Made by a program: the position numbers and the translations under genes. DNA of 64,000 nt, from NCBI GenBank assembly GCA_964424105.1, contig CAYRHJ010000014.1, forward strand, positions 91,323 through 155,322, written 5' to 3'. The notes beneath the pieces were generated by a model. That model did not search any database, was not told the DNA's origin, and saw nothing but the letters and a program-made list of their open reading frames with translations. This DNA is from CAYRHJ01 sp964424105. GTDB taxonomy: Bacteria > Planctomycetota > Phycisphaerae > UBA1845. Shown in pieces: positions 43,655-53,275 of this stretch (the stretch's first letter is position 1; each line of letters starts with the position of its first letter).

Positions 43655-46600
43655 TTGGGTTTCATTTTGGTAAATCGGGGCCGGCAGCGGGTGGATCCGC
43701 TCAGGTTGCCCCCTGACGGGAACTTCCCGGTTGATTCCGTGACCTCGCCAAACGTTTCAACCCCTGCTCGCCTCGCCGACCGATTAGCCGGTCAACACGT
43801 CCTTGTCACGGGCGCGACGGGATTCCTCGCCAAGGTTTTCGTTGAAAAGCTTCTACGCACGGTTCCTCAAATCGGTCAAATCTATTTGCTCGTCCGACCG
43901 CGCAATGACGGCATGTCGGCTGATCAACGCGTGCGCCGCGAGGTCTTCGGAAGCAACGTGTTCGATCGTTTGCGAGCGGCGTTGGGTCCGGCGTTCGAGG
44001 TGCGCTGCCAGGAACAAGTCAGTGTCGTCACCGGCAATTTGACCCAGCCGAATCTGGGTTTGTCTGATGAATCGTACGAATCCTTGGCCGATCGGCTTAC
44101 CATCGTGGTGAATAGTGCAGCCACGGTGACGTTTGACGAACGATTGGATTCCGCCATCGCGCTCAACATCCTGGGGGCCAGGCGACTCTTGGAACTCGCC
44201 AAGCGGGCCGGGGACATCCCGTTCATGCAGGTTTCCACCGCCTACGTCGGTGGCGTGCAGACGGGCGACATCCCGGAGACGCTGATTCCACCGGGGCATA
44301 CCGTCGCGTCCTACCTCGCCATGCAACGCGGTGAATCGTCCGGCGGGGAGGCGCCATTCGATTTGAATGCCTCCTTGGCGGAACTCGAATCGAGCGCCAG
44401 CCGGGTGCAATCGGAATGTGCCAACGAGCCGACGGAGTGCCGGCGCAGGCTCATCGACTTGGGCATGGAATATGCCCAGAAGCACGGCTGGAACGACACG
44501 TACACGCTGACCAAGTGGATGGCGGAGCAGTTCCTGGCCAGGGATCGGGGCGACGTTCCATTGGTGCTTTTCCGCCCTGCCATCATCGAGGGCAGCTACG
44601 ACGAACCGGCCCCAGGCTGGATCGACGGTTTGCGGATGGCGGATCCGCTCATTTTGGCATTCGGTCGCGGGAAGTTGAAAGAATTTCCGGCGGATGGGAA
44701 TGTCAACCTGGATCTGATTCCGGTTGATTTCGTGGCCAACGCCATGATCGCGACGCTGCCCGTCGGTCGCAAGGGTCCGTCGTTGGACGTGTATCAATGC
44801 GGATCGTGTGCGCGGAACCCGCTGTCCATTCCATCGGTCGCGCAATCGGTGAAAGAGGCCTTTCGCCGCCGGCCTATGCGGGACGAGGCGGGCCGACCCA
44901 TCCGCGTGAACGACCTGGAACTGATTTCGAAGCAACAGTTCTTGGATCGATGGGAAAAGAGATTGAAGCGGACGCAGTCTTTTCGAGGGCTGCTTCGATC
45001 AACGAAGATGGCGCAACGTTGGCGCAAGCGCCTGGCCGCCGCCGAAGCGCGGATCGCCCAGCTCATCTATTTTGTAAAAATCTACGCCCCCTACACGCAC
45101 CTCAATTGTCGTTACCTCGATGACCGTTTGCGTGCCGTCTACGATGGAATGCATCCCGAAGATCGCGAAGTGTTTCCGTTCGACGTGACGCGGATCGATT
45201 GGCACGACTACATCGTGCATCGCCACGTGCCCGGCGTGCGGCACTTCGTTCTGGGTTCAGGCGCGGAGCTTGAAGCGCCGATGTTGGCGGCGAGCTACGC
45301 CGTGGAAGACGAATCTCCCGACGATCCGTCACCGTTGCAGGTCCTTTCCGCGCTGCGAGGCGAGTCGATTTACGAGGTGTTCGAAAACGCCGCCAACGCC
45401 TATCCCAAGAGAATCGCCTTGCAGGTGCGCCGCAATGGCCGATGGGTGCGATACACCTACGGTGACGCGCTATCCACGACGGCCGCCGTCGCCCGCCGAT
45501 ATACCGAATACGGCTTGCAAAAGGGCGACCATATCGCTCTTTGCAGTGACAATTGCCCGGAATGGGGACTGTGTTATCTCGCGGCCATGAGGCAGGGATT
45601 GACCGTCGTGCCGTTCGACCCGCAGTGGCTGCCGAGCGAGCTGGCCTCCACCGCGCGGTTTGCGAGGGTCCGGCTCATTTGTGCGGGGCCAAGGCTCGTG
45701 GAGCCGTTACGTGAGGCGATATCCCAGAGTGGATCGGCGGACGAGATTCGAGTCGTGGCGTTGGATGGCGCGCTGGTCCCCTCGCCGGGCGCAGCGCGTG
45801 ACCCCGGCCCCGATCCCGCAGCCGTCACGGGAGACGATATCGCATCCATCGTGTTTACGTCCGGGACGACCGTCGCGCCCAAGGGGGTCATGCTTCGCCA
45901 TCGCAATTTCCTGTCCAACGCAAGATCGCTGGTTCACGTGCAGACCGTCCAAGCGGATGATCAGTTTCTATCAGTCCTGCCGTTGCATCATGTTTTTGAG
46001 TTCACCGGCGGCTTTCTTGTCCCCCTGTCTTATGCCTCGACAGTGACCTATGTCGAGGAAATGAAGGGGCCGGAGATCATCCGATTGATGCAAGCCACCG
46101 GCACCACGGTCATGATGGTCGTTCCACGATTGCTGAAGCTGTTCCACGACGGAATCCTCCGCTCGGTGAACGAAGCCGGCATCGTCAAAAGAAATCTGTT
46201 CAGGTTTTTCGGCTGGCTCAGCGAGCAGACCGGTGGTGCGGCAGGCCGAATTGTGTTCAAGGAAATCCATCGACGCTTCGGCGGCAGGCTGCGCATGTTC
46301 GTTTGTGGCGGGTCGTCGCTGCCGGAGTCGTTATACCATGCGTTTCGGCGGATCGGGTTTTCGGTTTGCGAGGGCTATGGCCTGACGGAAACGTCGCCCG
46401 TTGTGACGGTCAACCCGGCGGAAGGAGCGCGGGCCGGCTCGGTGGGGTTGGCCTTGCCGGAGATCGACCTGGACATTCGGCATCAAGACGGGAGCGGGGT
46501 GGGCGAACTGTGGATCAAGGGTCCGAATGTGATGGCGGGGTACTACGGGAATTCGCAGGCGACGGCGGAGGTGCTGCGGGATGGGTGGTTCCGCACGGGT

Positions 46601-48082
46601 GATCTGTGCCGCCGCGACGGCGAGGGCTACCTGTACGTCACCGGTCGATTGAAAGACGTCATCATCACCGCTGCCGGCAAGAACGTATATCCCGACGAGG
46701 TCGCGATCCATTATGCTGAGCTTCCACGGGTCAAGGAATCGTGCGTGTTGGGAATGCCCAATGCCGACGGCATCGGGGATCGAGTGGATTTAGTCGTCGT
46801 GCTGGACCTGGAAAAGGTCGCGGACGTGGATCGCAGCGCCGTCGAAAACGAAGTGCGACAAACCATCGCCCACATCAGCCAGCGATTGCCCAGCTATCAA
46901 CGCGTCCAGCACATTCACTTTCTGACGGAAGACCTTCCCAAAACGTCAACCTTGAAAGTTAAGCGGCAGGAACTCATCCGCCTCTTGTTGTCGGAGAAAG
47001 GTCTGGATAAAGCGACTGCCGATCCTGCGCGCGTGGACGCAGTCGCTGCACGATCAACGGGTGGTGATGCCACGGTCAATGAATCGTGGTTGCGGGACAC
47101 GTTGGCCGCCCTGACCAAGCGCCCGCCGTCGCAGATTCGGCCCGATGCGAACCTGCTCCTCGATCTGGGTGTTGACAGCCTGATGAAGATTGAACTGTTG
47201 GGCGAAATAGAGACTCGTTTCGGCTTTCGCCTTCCCGACGAAGTGGCCGTCCGGCTGGGCCGAGTCGGCGATCTGATTTCACTCATCAGCGAACGTGTCC
47301 CGGTGAATGGGACCGTGGGTCGCGATCGCGTCGCCCGACGATTGTTGGCACAGGCTGATTCGCGGGCATCGGCTCACGACGTCGCCGGTCGTAACGGGCG
47401 CACGCCGATTCCGCTGGTGCCGCTGAGATGGGCCGTCCGAGGAGGTATCGGACTGTTCATGCACAGTTGGGTGCGTATCGAAGCCGTCGGGCTGAATCAT
47501 GTTCCTTTGTCGGGGCCTTTCGTGCTCGCGGCCAACCATGGTTCCCATCTGGACTCCGCGGCGGTGCTGACCGCCGTCGCCCCTTCCGTTCGCGGAACGT
47601 CACGTCGCGTCTACGTAGCGGGTGCCGAGGATTATTTTTTCAACACGCGGCTGAAGTCCGTGGTGTTCGGCCAACTCTGTGACACGATTCCATTCGATCG
47701 CATGGCCGACGGCGTCGGAGGATTGCGACGATGTGCCCAAGTGCTGGGGCAGGATCAGGGGTTGCTGGTATTTCCCGAGGGAACGCGGTCCTTGGACGGT
47801 GAGATTCAGTCATTCAAGGTCGGGGCGGCGGTACTGGCCGTGGAAGCGCAGGCGCCGATCGTTCCGGTTCATATTTCCAACGCCTACGAGCTGCTTCCCA
47901 AGGGGCGGCGATTTTGTCGGCCGGGCGTGGTGACCGTCGTGTTCGGCAAGCCGATTCAACCGTGCGACGTACGCGAGCTTCGCGGGGCCAATGAACGACA
48001 TCGCGCGTATCGCGAACTGGCCGCTCGGTTGCAGCGCGAGGTCGAGATGTTGGGGCGTCGGCAATACACCCATGCCTATTGA
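43655..48082 (+). CDS. Four-module lipid enzyme: fatty-acyl reductase - acyl ligase - ACP - PlsC (ElbD-like)
   Basis: 1475 aa. Residues ~45-400: NAD(P)-binding acyl-thioester reductase, GATGFLAK (53-60), YTLTK (Y283, K287). ~410-520: C-terminal domain of alcohol-forming acyl-CoA reductases (APYTHLNCRYLDDRLRAVYD). ~570-1115: AMP-forming acyl ligase, TSGTTVAPKG (735-744), GYGLTET (907-913), terminal Lys in STLKVKR. ~1140-1215: acyl carrier, LGVDSLMK with phosphopantetheine Ser1175. ~1265-1465: PlsC acyltransferase, HGSHLD (H1295, D1300) and FPEGTRS. From memory, the myxobacterial ether-lipid enzyme ElbD has the same set of modules. All motifs look intact. The start is uncertain: TTG 43655 opens the frame; GTG 43691 or 43739 are alternatives. 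It overlaps the next gene by 11 bases. Confidence 0.9.
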   Translation: MGFILVNRGRQRVDPLRLPPDGNFPVDSVTSPNVSTPARLADRLAGQHVLVTGATGFLAKVFVEKLLRTVPQIGQIYLLVRPRNDGMSADQRVRREVFGSNVFDRLRAALGPAFEVRCQEQVSVVTGNLTQPNLGLSDESYESLADRLTIVVNSAATVTFDERLDSAIALNILGARRLLELAKRAGDIPFMQVSTAYVGGVQTGDIPETLIPPGHTVASYLAMQRGESSGGEAPFDLNASLAELESSASRVQSECANEPTECRRRLIDLGMEYAQKHGWNDTYTLTKWMAEQFLARDRGDVPLVLFRPAIIEGSYDEPAPGWIDGLRMADPLILAFGRGKLKEFPADGNVNLDLIPVDFVANAMIATLPVGRKGPSLDVYQCGSCARNPLSIPSVAQSVKEAFRRRPMRDEAGRPIRVNDLELISKQQFLDRWEKRLKRTQSFRGLLRSTKMAQRWRKRLAAAEARIAQLIYFVKIYAPYTHLNCRYLDDRLRAVYDGMHPEDREVFPFDVTRIDWHDYIVHRHVPGVRHFVLGSGAELEAPMLAASYAVEDESPDDPSPLQVLSALRGESIYEVFENAANAYPKRIALQVRRNGRWVRYTYGDALSTTAAVARRYTEYGLQKGDHIALCSDNCPEWGLCYLAAMRQGLTVVPFDPQWLPSELASTARFARVRLICAGPRLVEPLREAISQSGSADEIRVVALDGALVPSPGAARDPGPDPAAVTGDDIASIVFTSGTTVAPKGVMLRHRNFLSNARSLVHVQTVQADDQFLSVLPLHHVFEFTGGFLVPLSYASTVTYVEEMKGPEIIRLMQATGTTVMMVVPRLLKLFHDGILRSVNEAGIVKRNLFRFFGWLSEQTGGAAGRIVFKEIHRRFGGRLRMFVCGGSSLPESLYHAFRRIGFSVCEGYGLTETSPVVTVNPAEGARAGSVGLALPEIDLDIRHQDGSGVGELWIKGPNVMAGYYGNSQATAEVLRDGWFRTGDLCRRDGEGYLYVTGRLKDVIITAAGKNVYPDEVAIHYAELPRVKESCVLGMPNADGIGDRVDLVVVLDLEKVADVDRSAVENEVRQTIAHISQRLPSYQRVQHIHFLTEDLPKTSTLKVKRQELIRLLLSEKGLDKATADPARVDAVAARSTGGDATVNESWLRDTLAALTKRPPSQIRPDANLLLDLGVDSLMKIELLGEIETRFGFRLPDEVAVRLGRVGDLISLISERVPVNGTVGRDRVARRLLAQADSRASAHDVAGRNGRTPIPLVPLRWAVRGGIGLFMHSWVRIEAVGLNHVPLSGPFVLAANHGSHLDSAAVLTAVAPSVRGTSRRVYVAGAEDYFFNTRLKSVVFGQLCDTIPFDRMADGVGGLRRCAQVLGQDQGLLVFPEGTRSLDGEIQSFKVGAAVLAVEAQAPIVPVHISNAYELLPKGRRFCRPGVVTVVFGKPIQPCDVRELRGANERHRAYRELAARLQREVEMLGRRQYTHAY

Positions 48083-48842
48083 AACGGACTCCGACTCCCC
48101 GCGAGCGTCCTCGAACGGCACAGCCGCCGCCTTTTTTGACGTGGATGGCACGCTGGTGTCCACGCACATCGTTCATCAATACTTGTACGTTCGACAGCAC
48201 ATGGCTGAACGGCGATATGGGCGACGCGTGGGGCGGGGGTTGCATCGCCTGTGGCGCCCGCTGTTTTACGCGCGCTGCCTGGAATACCTGATTCGTGATA
48301 AAATCAGTCGATCGCGAATGAATATTGCCTTCTACAAGAACTACAGCGGGTTATCGCAAGAGGCTGTGATGAGCGCGTCGACGGGCTGCCTGGAGCACGT
48401 GCTGGCACCGAATCTTTTTTCCGATGCGGTTCGATGTATCGGCGACCACGTTCAAGCCGGCCGATCCATCGTGTTCGTCACCGGATCGATTCACTTTTTT
48501 ATCGAGCCGCTGGCGAGATTTCTCGGCAACGCCGTCAAATCGACGCAACGGTTTGATCTGCTCGCTCGCACGTTACTGCACGCTGACGGACGACTGACCG
48601 GTACGTTAAATGGTCCGCCTCTCGGCGAAGAGGAAAAAGCGCGCATGATTCGCGAATTCGCTCGCGACCGCGGAATTGACCTGGCTGCCAGTTTCGCATA
48701 CGGCGACAGCATTGCGGATTTGGCTATGTTGGAACTCGTCGGACAACCCATGGCCGTCAACGCCGATCGTTCATTGCGGAGAATCGCGACGGACCGCGGC
48801 TGGCCCCAGGTGACCTGGCGGAAACGGTGGAACGGCGAATGA
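48072..48842 (+). CDS. HAD-IB family phosphatase
   Basis: 256 aa from ATG 48072 (MPIETDSDSPRASS); the longer frame overlaps the previous gene too far. HAD motif I AAFFDVDGTLVSTHIV, motif II FVTGS, motif III Lys in GEEEKARMIREFA and motif IV ASFAYGDSIADLAMLELVG. HAD-IB enzymes act as phosphoserine, lysophosphatidate or acyl-phosphate phosphatases; relatives occur fused to PlsC, in keeping with the preceding gene. Likely removes phosphate from a lipid intermediate (inference). Confidence 0.88.
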   Translation: MPIETDSDSPRASSNGTAAAFFDVDGTLVSTHIVHQYLYVRQHMAERRYGRRVGRGLHRLWRPLFYARCLEYLIRDKISRSRMNIAFYKNYSGLSQEAVMSASTGCLEHVLAPNLFSDAVRCIGDHVQAGRSIVFVTGSIHFFIEPLARFLGNAVKSTQRFDLLARTLLHADGRLTGTLNGPPLGEEEKARMIREFARDRGIDLAASFAYGDSIADLAMLELVGQPMAVNADRSLRRIATDRGWPQVTWRKRWNGE

Positions 48843-50134
48843 AGGCCGTCGTGTTTGAAAAGAGCATCGCTCGATTCGTTGCGATGAAAATCGCCGGACC
48901 GCGGCGCTGCGCACGGATGACCTCCGCCACCGCATCCTTCCTGTCGCCCATCAAGCTTCGCGACATCGCGCCGCCGAAGTTGCCGTCGGGCGAATGGGTT
49001 CGCGTGTCGCCGATTCTGGCGGGAATCTGTGGATCCGACCTGTCGGTGATTTGTGCCAAGGGCAGCCCCTACTTTTCGCCCTTGACATCCACCCCGTTCG
49101 TTTTAGGGCACGAAGTCGTCGGCACGGTCACGGAAATCGGCCATGGCGTGGGCGAGTTCGAAAAACGGAACGGGCTGGTGGCCCTGCACGAGGGCGATCG
49201 AGTCATCCTGGAACCGGCCCTCGGTTGTATCGTACGGGGCATTGAACCCCTGTGCGAAGCTTGCCGGCGAGGCCAAAACGCGTTATGCCGAAATGTCACG
49301 CGTGGTCGGATTTCCGCGGGAATTCAAACCGGCTATTGTCATGATACCGGCGGCGCGTGGTCCGATCAGTTCGTCGCCCACCGCTCGCAGCTCTTTCCGG
49401 TGGCCAAGGAGATCACCAACGTGGCCGCGGTGCTGGCCGAGCCGCTGTCATGCGTCCTGCACGGCGTCCGTCGGGTTCGGCCCGATGACGATGAAACGAT
49501 TCTGGTGATTGGTTGTGGGTCCATTGGCTTGTTGACCATCGCCGCATTGCGGACCACGGGAGTTCGATCACGACTGGTCGCCATCGCCAAGTATGATCAT
49601 CAGGCGGAGCACGCCCTGTCGCTGGGGGCCGATCAAGTCCTTCGCCCACGCCGTTCGCGGAAGGCATCCGATGAATACGGCCCGATGGCCCACGCGTTGA
49701 ATGCGGAGATGCATTTCCCCGAGTTGGGTCGGCCCACGGTCATGGGCGGCGCGGATGTAACGTTTGATTGCATCGGCTCGTCGCGGAGTCTGGACGACGC
49801 CGTTCGATTCACGACGGGGGGCGGACATGTCGTGTTGTTGGGCATGCCGGGCGTGCCCTCCAACGTGGAGTGGACGTCCCTGTGGTTCAAGGAGTTGACT
49901 CTGCACGCCGCCTATGCGTACGGAGTGGAACGAAACAACGGCTCCCTCGTCAAGACGTCGGGCGATCGTCATACGTGCGAGGTGGCATTGGACCTGTTAA
50001 GGTTGCATGGGAAGCAGTTCGAACGACTCGTCGGCCAACCGTTTCCATTGACCGATTATCGAAAGGCGTTGCGAGCCGCGTTATTTGCGGGGAGCAGCGG
50101 TGCCGTCAAGACGGTTTTTCAACTTTCACCATGA
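48839..50134 (+). CDS. Zinc-dependent medium-chain alcohol dehydrogenase
   Basis: 431 aa from ATG 48839, overlapping the HAD stop (ATGA). Catalytic zinc region AGICGSDLSVIC and PFVLGHEVVGTVTEIGHGVG; structural zinc Cys in PLCEACRRGQNALC; Rossmann motif ILVIGCGSIGLLTIAAL; later SLGADQVL and VTFDCIGSS. It probably oxidises or reduces a polar or lipid alcohol within the same pathway. Its stop overlaps the next gene (ATGA). An extra segment near 265-290 (RPRRSRKASDEYGPMAHALN) is longer than in average members. Confidence 0.88.
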   Translation: MKAVVFEKSIARFVAMKIAGPRRCARMTSATASFLSPIKLRDIAPPKLPSGEWVRVSPILAGICGSDLSVICAKGSPYFSPLTSTPFVLGHEVVGTVTEIGHGVGEFEKRNGLVALHEGDRVILEPALGCIVRGIEPLCEACRRGQNALCRNVTRGRISAGIQTGYCHDTGGAWSDQFVAHRSQLFPVAKEITNVAAVLAEPLSCVLHGVRRVRPDDDETILVIGCGSIGLLTIAALRTTGVRSRLVAIAKYDHQAEHALSLGADQVLRPRRSRKASDEYGPMAHALNAEMHFPELGRPTVMGGADVTFDCIGSSRSLDDAVRFTTGGGHVVLLGMPGVPSNVEWTSLWFKELTLHAAYAYGVERNNGSLVKTSGDRHTCEVALDLLRLHGKQFERLVGQPFPLTDYRKALRAALFAGSSGAVKTVFQLSP

Positions 50135-51777
50135 CCACGTTGACCCGATCGAATCATCCAGCGACTATGAATGCCGTGGAAATGCCCAACGGTGCGGCTG
50201 ATTGCATCACCTACGTCCGACCTGACGACCCGCCCTACCTGTTCCATTGCGGTGAAAGCTTTCAAACCCATCGACTTCCCGCGGGGACGCGGGTGATTTA
50301 CCCCAAGCCTCCCATTCCCGGAATCCGTGACGTTCGCGGCGCCGTCGAGAAAGCGCTCGACCATCCGCTGGGTTGTGATCCGCTTTCAGCGCTACTGAAG
50401 CCCGGCATGCGAGTGACCATCGCCTTTGATGACATCTCCCTGCCGCTGCCCCGCATGAAACGCCCCGACATTCGGCAGACGATCATCGAAGCCGTTGTGG
50501 ACAGGTTGGATCGAGCCGACATCACCGACGTGGAACTCATTTGCGCCATCTGTCTGCACCGCCGTTTGACCCCGGGCGAATTGAAGCGAATGGTCGGACG
50601 ACGATTGTTTCATCGATTCTGGCCCGCGCGACTCTACAACCACGACGCGGAAGACCGGCAGGGGATCGTCGAGTTGGGCCAAACGGAGGAGGGCGAGGTT
50701 GTCGAATTGAATCGACGTGCAGCCGAGTCCGACCTGTTGATCTATGTAAACATCAATCTGGTGACGATGGACGGGGGACACAAATCGGTTCCCGTGGGGC
50801 TGGGGACCTATCGGAGCGTGCTGCATCATCACAACGTTCATACCATGATGACGTCGCGCAGCTATATGGACCCCGCCACCAGCAGCTTTCATCGTTCCTG
50901 CAATCGCATGGGTGACATCGTCGCCAAGCATGTCAAGATTTTCACGATCGAAACCGCGCTCAACAGCGACACGTTCGCCCATTTCATGGGCTTTTTGCAA
51001 AAACGCGAGTCCCGCTGGAACGGGTGGGATCGATTCAATCTACAGGCCAATCGATTGGCGCTCGGTGCCCTGCCGCCACCGCTGCGTCGCAAGGTCTATC
51101 ACGGATTGCCAGCGCCGTACGGATTGACGGCCATTCACGCGGGCATGACCGGGCCGGTCCACGAAAAAACCCTGGCCGCCGTTCACGAACAACAACTCGT
51201 CAAGATCGACGGTCAGGCCGACATCGTTTTGGTTGGCCTGCCATCGCTGGGTCCGTACAGCGTCGATTCAATTTTGAACCCTATTCTGGTGCAATGTATG
51301 GCCGCGGGATATTTTTTCAATTTCTATCGTGGCCAGCCGTTGGTGCGCGCGGGCGGCGTGATGATCGTGGTGCATCCACTGGAGAACAAGTTTCATCGCG
51401 TGCATCATCCCTCCTACATCGATTTTTTCGAACAGGTGCTGACCGAAACACGCGACCCCAAGGAAATCGAGAATCGATTCGAACGGTCGTTCGCCGAAAA
51501 CGAACGGTACAAGCACTTGTATCGAACGACCTATGCCTATCATGGCGTGCATCCCATGTATATGTGGTATTGGGGGTGTCATGGAATGGACCATCTCGGC
51601 CAAATCATCGCCGTCGCGCCCAAGAGCGAGTTGGCCGCCCGTCGCATCGGTTTTGAAACAGCCCCATCGTTGTCGCGTGCCATCGAACAAGCCAAGGATT
51701 TTTTGAATCTGCCGGGTCAGCAAGCCCGCGTGACGTATTTCCATTGTCCGCCCATCCTGATGTGTCAAATCCAGTGA
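50131..51777 (+). CDS. LarA-like protein (nickel-pincer lactate-racemase family, DUF2088)
   Basis: 548 aa from ATG 50131 (ATGA overlap with the dehydrogenase). The LarA N-terminal block is clear: MRVTIAFDDISLPLPRMKRP, IIEAVVDRL, then ICLHRRLTPGELKRMVG (His143, like LarA His108), YNHDAEDR (His171) and MDGGHKSVPVG (Lys218, like the Lys that carries the pincer cofactor). His-rich LHHHNVHTMM (232-240) supplies candidate nickel ligands. The family racemises or epimerises 2-hydroxyacids. It is longer than LarA (~424 aa). LarB/C/E cofactor genes are not in the window. Placement inside a lipid operon is unusual. Confidence 0.82.
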   Translation: MTTLTRSNHPATMNAVEMPNGAADCITYVRPDDPPYLFHCGESFQTHRLPAGTRVIYPKPPIPGIRDVRGAVEKALDHPLGCDPLSALLKPGMRVTIAFDDISLPLPRMKRPDIRQTIIEAVVDRLDRADITDVELICAICLHRRLTPGELKRMVGRRLFHRFWPARLYNHDAEDRQGIVELGQTEEGEVVELNRRAAESDLLIYVNINLVTMDGGHKSVPVGLGTYRSVLHHHNVHTMMTSRSYMDPATSSFHRSCNRMGDIVAKHVKIFTIETALNSDTFAHFMGFLQKRESRWNGWDRFNLQANRLALGALPPPLRRKVYHGLPAPYGLTAIHAGMTGPVHEKTLAAVHEQQLVKIDGQADIVLVGLPSLGPYSVDSILNPILVQCMAAGYFFNFYRGQPLVRAGGVMIVVHPLENKFHRVHHPSYIDFFEQVLTETRDPKEIENRFERSFAENERYKHLYRTTYAYHGVHPMYMWYWGCHGMDHLGQIIAVAPKSELAARRIGFETAPSLSRAIEQAKDFLNLPGQQARVTYFHCPPILMCQIQ

Positions 51778-51791
51778 CGGCGGCGATTGCC

Positions 51792-52760
51792 ATGCCCGCC
51801 TACACACAGTTCGCCATCGTCTTCAACCCCACGGCGGGCCGTCGGCGGGCCGAGCGCGTTTCGCGAACCGTAGCCGACCAATTGCGGTGCATGGGGCATG
51901 ACGTGGAACGATTGGCCTCGTCCGCGCCCGGAGACGTCGAACGCATCACACGCGATTTGGTTTCCCGGCGAAGTGATGATCGTCCGCTGTGTGTGGTCGC
52001 CTGCGGTGGCGATGGGACGATCCACGAAGTGGTCAACGCCCTGGCGCATGTCGATCATCCCCATGTGACGTTGGGCGTCGCGCCGGCGGGCCGGTGCAAC
52101 GACTTTGCAAAGGCGTTGGGAATCAACACGGCCCCCGACCACGTCGCACAAACACTGGGCTCCGGTCAGCGACTACCCATGGATCTGGGACGCGCCGGAA
52201 ACCGGTTCTTTTGCACGATCGCCGCACTCGGTTTCGATGCCGCCGTCACGCGCTTCGTGAATGATATGAAAATGCCATTACGCGGCACCTCCGCCTATGT
52301 CTACGGCACGTTGCGTGTGTTGGCCACCTATCAAACTCCCGTGCTGCGGCTGAGCGGCGATTTCGGAGTATACGAAGGCCCCGTCTTCTTCGCCGCCAGT
52401 GCAAACACTTCGACGTACGGGGGGGCGATGCGCGTGGCCCCCAATGCCAGTTGCTTCGATGGCCTGCTGGACGTGTGCCTGGTTTCAAGAATTTCCAAGC
52501 GACGCGTGCTCCGCCTGCTCCCGCGGGTGATTCACGGGCGGCATCTGGGTTGGCCGGAGGTTCGCATCCTCCGCACCGCCCAACTAGCCGTAACCCCCAT
52601 CGATGGCCCCGCCCCGGAGATTTGGGCGGACGGGGAGTTCATTGGCACCGCGCCCGTTACCATTTCCGCCGCACGTCATGCCATTTACGTCATGCATCCC
52701 CCTGACGCCCGGCAGGGATCAGGGTCGGGGCAACCGGTAATCGTGCGCTCACATCGTTAG
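51792..52760 (+). CDS. Diacylglycerol kinase / YegS-type lipid kinase family protein
   Basis: 322 aa from ATG 51792 (MPAYTQFAIVFNPTAGRRRA); a GTG at 51774 forming a GTGA overlap with the larA-like stop is an alternative. Kinase motif VVACGGDGTIHEVVNALAHV, then GVAPAGRCNDFAKALGI and the beta-sandwich C-domain with FAASANTSTYGGAMRVAPNA and EIWADGEFIGTAPV. Phosphorylates diacylglycerol or a related lipid. Last gene of the lipid operon; its lipid-kinase identity supports a glycerolipid pathway. Confidence 0.9.
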   Translation: MPAYTQFAIVFNPTAGRRRAERVSRTVADQLRCMGHDVERLASSAPGDVERITRDLVSRRSDDRPLCVVACGGDGTIHEVVNALAHVDHPHVTLGVAPAGRCNDFAKALGINTAPDHVAQTLGSGQRLPMDLGRAGNRFFCTIAALGFDAAVTRFVNDMKMPLRGTSAYVYGTLRVLATYQTPVLRLSGDFGVYEGPVFFAASANTSTYGGAMRVAPNASCFDGLLDVCLVSRISKRRVLRLLPRVIHGRHLGWPEVRILRTAQLAVTPIDGPAPEIWADGEFIGTAPVTISAARHAIYVMHPPDARQGSGSGQPVIVRSHR

Positions 52761-52969
52761 TCATTTGTTTGCATCTAACAGAGCCGCGACCCTGGACGCG
52801 ACCAAGGCGGGAGCGTCCAGCATGGCAAACGGACGACGCAGTCCATGACACTCGAACCGCGCCGCTCCTGCCAGAAACCACCTATTCAGGGGGCGGGGGC
52901 CGCCTGAACCGTTTCAACCACGTCAAATCCGTCTGAAGAGTCGCGACAATTCTGAACAATGACTGTAAG

Positions 52970-53233
52970 ATGGTGGGCATGCTCAATCACGAAATGGAAT
53001 CCATCGCCGGCGATGTCCGGCAAATCCTCGAATCCATGTCGCGTCGTGAAAAGTTCGATCTTTCGACGCCGGATGGCTGGAGGGACTTGCTGACCGCCAG
53101 CAACTCGAAGCCGTTTGCCGAACAACTGAGCCTGGAACACAGGAACAAGGTTCGCAGGCTTAGCCTGCGCTGGTTGCTCTTATACGACGAGTTGCGCTTT
53201 GCAACGGACACCCGACCGGTGTGGAACACCTAG
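52970..53233 (+). CDS. Hypothetical small protein, 87 aa
   Basis: Starts MVGMLNHEMESIAGDVRQIL (or at the second ATG, 52979) and continues RREKFDLSTPDGWRDLLTAS to RRLSLRWLLLYDELRF. Helical and charged. Not recognised, but composition and codon use look natural. The 209 bases before it hold only a repeat-like AGCCGCGACC block near 52785. Confidence 0.45.
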   Translation: MVGMLNHEMESIAGDVRQILESMSRREKFDLSTPDGWRDLLTASNSKPFAEQLSLEHRNKVRRLSLRWLLLYDELRFATDTRPVWNT

Positions 53234-53275
53234 TCTGGCGCTTGCGGATGGGCGGAATCGCAGGAAATTCTTCGA

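Noticed and set aside
43853..44935. 360-codon minus-strand frame
   Set aside because: Antisense to the reductase module of the lipid megasynthase, whose motifs are certain.
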